Shown one piece after another: positions 46,224 to 50,708 of a stretch of DNA of 50,708 nucleotides; the stretch's first letter is position 1, and every line of letters starts with the position of its first letter. The stretch is from an uncultured Oscillibacter sp. (GTDB taxonomy: Bacteria; Bacillota; Clostridia; Oscillospirales; Oscillospiraceae). The notes below the pieces were generated by a model. It was not told where the DNA came from, searched no databases, and saw only the letters and a program-made list of their open reading frames with translations. Position numbers and translations under genes: made by a program. Location: positions 1 through 50,708 of the forward strand of contig CAJUCO010000016.1 of assembly GCA_910585245.1 (NCBI GenBank), written 5' to 3'.

Positions 46224-48185
46224 TCATGCCCCAGGGGGCTCATTCATCTGGTTGGTGATATACCCTTTGCCATACACGGCGTCATAGACCACCGCGTCCC
46301 GGAGTTCCAGCAGCTCCAAAGCCTCGGGGGAGAGGCCCGCCTCCTCCCGGGAGAAACTGGCTTTGCCCTCTCCGTCCACAAAGTAGAGGTCCGTCTGGGT
46401 CAGGGCAACCTGACTCACCTTTTCCAGCAAGGCCCAGTACCGGCTGACGGGACGGCCCGTCAGCTCCAGCAGCTGGGGCCCCAGGGCGGTGATGCTGCTG
46501 TCTCTCCGGCTTCCCGCCAAATCCCCCAGCAGCTCCGGGTCGTTGGCCCAAATCAGGTAGTCTGTGGAGTACAGGTCATTTACCTGCTCCGCAGTCCAAT
46601 TCATGGTGTCGTTCTCCGGGCACAGGCCCAGAAGCGTATACACCGTGTCCCCTCCGGGCATGAACAGGTTAGGCCGGTGGTCCCCAAAGAAAACCACAAT
46701 TGTGGGTTCGCCGCTCTTGCGCAAGGCCTCCGTCAACTCTCCCAGTGCCTGGTCCGCCCGGGTGATCCCCTCCAGCATCACCCGGATAATATCCCGCTGA
46801 GCGGGGGTAAAGTCCGGGGCGATCAGGGGGATCTGACATTCATAGTTGAATTTTTGAGGCTCGAAGGGCTGGTGGTTTTCCATGGTGATGCCAAAGAGGA
46901 AGGCCCGCTTTCCCGTGGCGTTGATGGCCTTCATCCGTTTCAACATCCCCTGAAAGAAATAGCCGTCCCGCATATAGAACCCGCCGTAGGCCCCATCCGC
47001 TCGCTCAATGCCCATTTGTTGAATCTCGTCGGAAAAATACAGATCGTTGAAACCTAACAGGGGATAGTTCACCGTTCGGTTATACAGTGTGTTGTCATAG
47101 GCGTGGAGCATTTCAGCAGTGTAATCACCGGAGTTGGTATACTGCTCCGCCAGAGCGTCAAAGCACTCGTAAACCTCCGGGTCCTGGAAACAGATATTGG
47201 TCCCCGGCGGCAGGTCCAGGGAGTTTAGCCCATAGAGCATGGGAATTTCCAGATACCCGGTGCCATAGCCCAGGTAGTGGCTGTGAAACGTCCCGCTGAC
47301 GCTCTCTGCCTCCAGGGCGTGGAAGTGCTCCAGGGGGTCCCCCTCGTATTGGAGCACCGGCAGGCGGTTGAGATCGTAAAAGGACTCGGAGAGGATGAAC
47401 AAAATATTGGGTTTCGTCTCCGGCTCCTTGGCGGGGCTGCCCGGCAAAAGCTGGTCAATTCGCTCCAAGACCTCCAGCATATAGGCCTGGTCATAGCCCT
47501 CCGGCGGGGTCTTGGGCTGGGGGAAGGCGTCCCGCCAGAGGCTGAGGGTCAGGCCGTGGAGACTGTGGTTTTCCGCCGGGGGCATCCGGGTGTAAAAATC
47601 CACTCCCATCCAGTTCCCCAGAGTCCGGCTTCCCGTCCCGGTGAGCAGGATACCAGCCAGCGTCAGGGAAAAGAGGCAGGAGCGGGCCCGGAGGACCCCC
47701 TTCAAAGCGGTGAGCCGCCGGGTGAGAAACAGGAGGACCACACAAAAAAGGAGAGCGGAAGCCGCCAGGTAGAAGTCCTCCGGCGGCGTCAGATCTCCGG
47801 CGAGACCCGCTACATTTCCCGCCTGGGCCGCCAGACCAAAATCCGCCAGTTCCAAAGGGGTGCCGTTGATGGCGGTTTTGAAATGGTCCACCAGAGCCAG
47901 TATCAGCCCCAGAGTCCCCACTGGAAGGGCCGCCACCCACAGCCGCCCCGTCAGGGTCCCCAGGACCCAGACAGGTGCGGCCCAGAGCAGGGCGGTCATC
48001 AGCAAATGGCCGGGGTAGTCCCGGGCCCACTCCACCACACCGGGGAGAGTGCCAATGGAAATCCACTGCATGGCGGCGGTGACCGCCAACCCCATGCAGA
48101 ACCCGGCGGCGGCGAAGAGGACGCACCGAAGCCAAGGGGGCCCCAGGGGGGCTTTTCGGTTTTTAGAGAGCGTTTGTGTTTTCAT
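46224..48185 (-). CDS. LtaS-like sulfatase (lipoteichoic acid synthase family)
   Basis: A 653-residue polytopic protein with about five N-terminal membrane helices (about 20-195) and an extracellular alkaline-phosphatase-fold sulfatase domain (about 255-590). NILFILSESFYDLN provides the metal-binding Glu/Ser. HYLGYGTGYLEIPMLYGL holds the likely nucleophile Thr (LtaS has a Thr in a GKTSDSE-like motif). FGITMENHQPF and VVFFGDHRPNLF carry metal His/Asp ligands. The family transfers glycerol-phosphate or phosphoethanolamine groups to surface polymers; the exact acceptor here is unknown. Beyond residue 590 a C-terminal extension of about 60 residues continues. Confidence 0.88.
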   Translation of the reverse strand: MKTQTLSKNRKAPLGPPWLRCVLFAAAGFCMGLAVTAAMQWISIGTLPGVVEWARDYPGHLLMTALLWAAPVWVLGTLTGRLWVAALPVGTLGLILALVDHFKTAINGTPLELADFGLAAQAGNVAGLAGDLTPPEDFYLAASALLFCVVLLFLTRRLTALKGVLRARSCLFSLTLAGILLTGTGSRTLGNWMGVDFYTRMPPAENHSLHGLTLSLWRDAFPQPKTPPEGYDQAYMLEVLERIDQLLPGSPAKEPETKPNILFILSESFYDLNRLPVLQYEGDPLEHFHALEAESVSGTFHSHYLGYGTGYLEIPMLYGLNSLDLPPGTNICFQDPEVYECFDALAEQYTNSGDYTAEMLHAYDNTLYNRTVNYPLLGFNDLYFSDEIQQMGIERADGAYGGFYMRDGYFFQGMLKRMKAINATGKRAFLFGITMENHQPFEPQKFNYECQIPLIAPDFTPAQRDIIRVMLEGITRADQALGELTEALRKSGEPTIVVFFGDHRPNLFMPGGDTVYTLLGLCPENDTMNWTAEQVNDLYSTDYLIWANDPELLGDLAGSRRDSSITALGPQLLELTGRPVSRYWALLEKVSQVALTQTDLYFVDGEGKASFSREEAGLSPEALELLELRDAVVYDAVYGKGYITNQMNEPPGA

Positions 48186-48267
48186 AGCAAATGTAGGGGC
48201 GGGCCTTTGGGCCCGCCTGCTGTCCTGACGGTTTCGTGTTGCGGTGAGGAGGGACAGAGCCCGGCCC
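48186..48267. other. Palindrome-containing spacer upstream of the LtaS-like gene
   Basis: It contains GGGCGGGCC-TTT-GGCCCGCC, a short palindrome next to the start of the LtaS-like gene, and no recognisable promoter. Confidence 0.4.
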
Positions 48268-48434
48268 CTAGGCCTTGATTGAAAAATATCGAAACGCCCA
48301 AAACGGCGGATCTTTTTCCGCCACTCAGCGTTAAATTTTCTTGCCGGGCGTCAGCCCGCCTGCGAAAACTTGCCTTGATTGGCGAAAAAATCTCTCGCCG
48401 TTGGGCATTCCGCCAATTTTCAAACAAGGCCTAG
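48268..48434. mobile_element. MITE-like element sharing its core with the element at 22138
   Basis: Imperfect terminal inverted repeats: CTAGGCCTTGATTGAAAA at the left and the complement of CTAGGCCTTGTTTGAAAA at the right. Further matching (GCCCAA and ACGGCG) extends to about 40 bp. The centre holds GGCGTCAGCCCGCCTGCG (48347-48364), identical to 22214-22231. CTAG occurs at both borders. No coding capacity is seen. It lies 13 bp beyond the glyS stop. Confidence 0.75.
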
Positions 48435-48447
48435 ACGAGAAACGTTT

Positions 48448-49863
48448 TTAATACGCCAGCTTCTCGGCAAGGTAGGCTTTCAACTCATCAATGGAAATGC
48501 GGACCTGGGCCATGGAGTCCCGCTCCCGAACGGTGACGCAGCCGTCTCCGGCCTTTTTCTCGTCGCCCACGGTGTCAAAGTCCACGGTGACACAGTAGGG
48601 GGTGCCGATCTCGTCTTCCCGGCGGTAACGCTTGCCGATGGAGCCGGTTTCGTCAAAGTCCACCATCCACTCCTTGCTGAGGGTCTGGTAAATCTCCTGG
48701 GCCTTGCCGCTGAGCTTTTTGGAAAGGGGCAGGACGGCCACTTTGAAGGGGGCGATGGCAGGGTGGAAACGCATGACGGTGCGCACATCGTTTTTGGCCT
48801 CGTCCACCACTTCCTCGTCATAGGCCTCCACCAGCAGAGCCAGAGTCATCCGGTCCGCGCCGAGAGAGGGCTCGATGACGTAGGGCACATAGTGTTCGTT
48901 TTTCTCCTGGTCGAAGTAGGTGAGGTCCTGGCCGGAGTGCTTCTGGTGCTGGCTTAAGTCGTAGTCGGTGCGGTCCGCCACGCCCCACAGCTCGCCCCAG
49001 CCGAAGGGGAAGAGATACTCGAAGTCCGTGGTGGCCTTGGAGTAGAAGGCCAGCTCCTCCGGCTCGTGGTCCCGGAGACGGAGGTTTTCCTCCTTCACGT
49101 TCAGCCCAATCAGCCAGTCGTGGCAGTAGGTCCGCCAGTACTGGAACCACTCCAGGTCCGTATCCGGCTTGCAGAAGAACTCCAGCTCCATCTGCTCAAA
49201 TTCCCGGATACGGAAGATGAAGTTGCCCGGGGTAATCTCGTTGCGGAAGCTCTTGCCCACCTGGCACACGCCGAAGGGGAGCTTGCGCCGGGTGGTCCGC
49301 TGGATGGCGGGGAAGTTTACAAAGATACCCTGAGCGGTCTCGGGCCGGAGATAGACCTCGTTGGCGGTATCCTCGGTGACGCCCTGGTGGGTTTTGAACA
49401 TCAGGTTGAATTTCCGGATGTCGGTGAAGTCGTGCTTGCCGCAGCCGGGGCAGGGGACTTCCTTTTCCCGGATGAAGGAAACCAGCTCCTCCTGGCTCAT
49501 GGCCTCCACGTTTACGTCCAGGTTGTTTTCCTGGACGAAGCTCTCCACCAGTTTGTCCGCCCGGTGCCGCATTTTGCAGGCCTTGCAGTCAATCAGGGGA
49601 TCATTGAAGGTGGACACGTGGCCGGAGGCCACCCAGACCTGGGGATTCATAAGGATGGCGGCGTCCAGTCCCACGTTGTAGGGATTTTCCTGGACGAACT
49701 TTTTCCACCAGGCCCGCTTCACATTGTTTTTGAGCTCCACGCCCAAGGGGCCGTAGTCCCAGCTGTTGGCGAGGCCGCCGTAGATTTCGCTGCCGGGGAA
49801 GACAAAGCCCCGGCCCTTGCAGAGGGCGACGATTTTCTCCATGGATTTTTGCTTGTTGTCCAT
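48448..49863 (-). CDS. glyS: Glycyl-tRNA synthetase (dimeric class II type)
   Basis: Charges tRNA(Gly); 471 residues, the single-chain alpha2 type rather than GlyQ/GlyS. The N-terminal GFVFPGSEIYGGLANSWDYGPLG is motif-1-like. A zinc-type insertion has CKACKMRH and CPGCGKHD. RPETAQGIFVNF, FRIREFEQMELEFF (motif 2 side) and EPSLGADRMTLALL (motif 3) are complete. The anticodon-binding domain begins at about FHPAIAPFKVAVLPL. AAGGAG lies ten bases before the ATG. Expression is controlled by the T-box leader directly upstream. Confidence 0.96.
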   Translation of the reverse strand: MDNKQKSMEKIVALCKGRGFVFPGSEIYGGLANSWDYGPLGVELKNNVKRAWWKKFVQENPYNVGLDAAILMNPQVWVASGHVSTFNDPLIDCKACKMRHRADKLVESFVQENNLDVNVEAMSQEELVSFIREKEVPCPGCGKHDFTDIRKFNLMFKTHQGVTEDTANEVYLRPETAQGIFVNFPAIQRTTRRKLPFGVCQVGKSFRNEITPGNFIFRIREFEQMELEFFCKPDTDLEWFQYWRTYCHDWLIGLNVKEENLRLRDHEPEELAFYSKATTDFEYLFPFGWGELWGVADRTDYDLSQHQKHSGQDLTYFDQEKNEHYVPYVIEPSLGADRMTLALLVEAYDEEVVDEAKNDVRTVMRFHPAIAPFKVAVLPLSKKLSGKAQEIYQTLSKEWMVDFDETGSIGKRYRREDEIGTPYCVTVDFDTVGDEKKAGDGCVTVRERDSMAQVRISIDELKAYLAEKLAY

Positions 49864-49879
49864 TGCGATTCACTCCTTA

Positions 49880-50121
49880 AATATAAAATGCCCCGAGCCT
49901 TCGTTGGCTCAGGGCGAACTTGAAAAAGTCCGTGGTTCCACCTGAATTCCCCCTTGCGGGGGCGCTCTGCCCGGTAACGGCGGGGGACCGGCGGGGCATT
50001 GCCTCCCCGCGGCAAAGGGGCGCCAAGCATTTCCCTTCCCGGGAGGGCTTGCACCGAAACGCCCTCTCTCTTTGCCGGGGTGGGGGAGGCTTTTCCCCTT
50101 CATGCCTTTGACATAAGTGAC
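49880..50121 (-). promoter_or_regulatory. Glycyl T-box riboswitch of glyS
   Basis: The minus-strand leader of about 250 nt contains the T-box sequence AATTCAGGTGGAACCACGG (49947-49929), a stem I base CGGCAAAG pairing with CTTTGCCG (50077-50070 with 50017-50010) and a terminator GCCCTGAGCC/GGCTCGGGGC followed by ATTTTAT. A GGC glycine codon at 50024-50022, just before the stem I base, is the likely specifier. The element stops transcription when tRNA(Gly) is charged and allows it when uncharged. Confidence 0.85.
49890..49915 (-). terminator. T-box attenuator terminator
   Basis: A 10-position stem (49890-49899 with 49906-49915), followed on the minus strand by ATTTTATATTT. The alternative pairing with the T-box sequence forms the antiterminator. 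Confidence 0.85.
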
Positions 50122-50150
50122 ACTGTATCATGTTTTGGGTGGGTTGTCAA
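50122..50150 (-). promoter_or_regulatory. Promoter of the glyS T-box transcript
   Basis: On the minus strand TTGACA (50150-50145), 17-bp spacer, TACAGT (50127-50122). Confidence 0.75.
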
Positions 50151-50184
50151 GGGGGCCCTCTACGAGGGGGGACTCGTCCTGATG

Positions 50185-50229
50185 GGCGGGGGAATTTCAG
50201 CCATCTTTATGGCTGAAATCCGCCCCGCC
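50185..50229. other. Hairpin between aspS and glyS
   Basis: A long stem with one internal loop; the inner part TTTCAGCCAT/ATGGCTGAAA is perfect. It lies 20 bp beyond the aspS stop but lacks a clear U-run, so termination is only likely. Confidence 0.6.
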
Positions 50230-50248
50230 CGCAAGGGCGAGTACAGGT

Positions 50249-50708
50249 TTATTCCTCTGGTTTCACCAGGGCAATATGCAGCTCGTCCAGCTGCTTTTGG
50301 GTCACCTGGCTGGGGGCGTCCATCATTACATCCATGGCGTTTTTGTTCATGGGGAAGGGAATGATCTCCCGAATGGACTCCTCTCCCGCCAGCAGCATGA
50401 CCATCCGGTCCACCCCCGGGGCAATGCCCGCGTGGGGCGGCGCGCCGTAGGTGAAGGCGTTGTACATGGCGGGGAACTTGGCCTTTACGTCTTCCTCTCC
50501 CAAGCCCACCATCCAGAAGGCTTTTACCATAATCTCCGGGTCGTGGTTCCGCACCGCGCCGGAGCTCAGCTCCACGCCGTTGCACACCAGATCGTACTGG
50601 TCGGCGGTGATGCTCAGGGGATCGATCTCTCCCTGGATGGCCTTTTCCACAGTCTCCAGCCCGCCGGAGGGCATGGAGAAGGGGTTGTGGCAGAACTCCA
50701 GCTCGCCG
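50249..50708 (-). CDS. aspS: Aspartyl-tRNA synthetase, C-terminal part (5' end outside the window)
   Basis: The frame is open to the window end and codes for about 153 residues. The upstream part HNPFSMPSGG, the segment DLVCNGVELSSGAVRNHD, the motif-3 APPHAGIAPGVDRMVMLLAG and IREIIPFPMNK are all diagnostic of bacterial AspRS. The internal Met at 50674 is not the start. It charges tRNA(Asp), or Asp/Asn if non-discriminating, which cannot be told from this part. It is followed by a hairpin and then the glyS T-box unit. Confidence 0.94.
   Translation of the reverse strand, partial: GELEFCHNPFSMPSGGLETVEKAIQGEIDPLSITADQYDLVCNGVELSSGAVRNHDPEIMVKAFWMVGLGEEDVKAKFPAMYNAFTYGAPPHAGIAPGVDRMVMLLAGEESIREIIPFPMNKNAMDVMMDAPSQVTQKQLDELHIALVKPEE

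Noticed and set aside
1..50708. CRISPR arrays, rRNA, tRNA genes or prophage
   Set aside because: No regularly spaced repeats, cloverleaf-type sequence or phage gene groups were seen on reading; the repeats found are irregularly dispersed elements.

Overview
The window looks like chromosomal DNA from a GC-rich, low-oxygen member of the Clostridia, most likely Oscillospiraceae (Flavonifractor/Pseudoflavonifractor/Lawsonibacter-like). This placement is an inference. It rests on strong AGGAGG-type ribosome binding sites, sigma-A promoters, a glycyl T-box, RemB, Mini-III and RqcH, rubredoxin beside a reverse rubrerythrin, an SLH-domain surface protein, and many lipoproteins with acidic Pro/Glu-rich linkers. 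No rRNA, tRNA, prophage, full insertion sequence or CRISPR array was seen.

The heart of the window is the replication origin. A strand switch at about 29.1-29.3 kb separates a mostly minus-strand left side from dnaA-dnaN-yaaA-recF-remB-(membrane protein)-gyrB-(lipoprotein)-gyrA-rnhA on the plus strand (29.3-40.0 kb). Five DnaA-box-like nonamers followed by an AT-rich tract lie between dnaA and dnaN. Further right come glutamine-dependent NAD synthetase, a GH3 lipoprotein, a membrane protein, an AlaX-type editing protein and a small hypothetical. After these, on the minus strand, come an LtaS-like sulfatase, glycyl-tRNA synthetase behind a T-box leader, and the end of aspS.

Left of the origin (1-29 kb) is a mosaic: the end of a dicarboxylate symporter; reductases and phosphofructokinase; a ModE-like regulator; pcrA divergent from rpmH-rnpA-yidD-yidC-khpB; an rqcH/mrnC/small membrane protein/rsmA cluster; a CAT-like acetyltransferase; an ECF sigma factor with a membrane partner protein; a nitroreductase; queT; a LacI-type regulator; rubredoxin and rubrerythrin; an SLH protein; an EF-G-like GTPase; and a phosphohexomutase. 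The rpmH cluster, usually found next to dnaA and divergent from it, here lies about 17.5 kb away and on the same strand.

The most unusual content is intergenic. (1) Two paralogous RNA genes of about 180-210 nt (12.07 kb plus, 23.66 kb minus) share promoter, fold and terminator layout and resemble 6S RNA in architecture. (2) A dispersed, hairpin-rich element of about 165 bp occurs three times. Two copies sit between convergent genes and are each flanked by an exact or near-exact duplicate of a gene-specific, terminator-like hairpin, as if the element inserts into terminators and duplicates about 27 bp. (3) Two other MITE-like elements share a central 18-bp core but have different terminal repeats, and a 94-bp MITE with TTA target duplications precedes the nitroreductase. 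(4) A long inverted repeat with a 20-bp closing helix precedes gyrB. (5) The 3' end of nadE is duplicated so that the copy carries the start of the next gene. (6) queT has a short leader that can form a preQ1-I-like pseudoknot. (7) GyrA has Gln at the position that is usually Ser/Thr in the quinolone-determining region.
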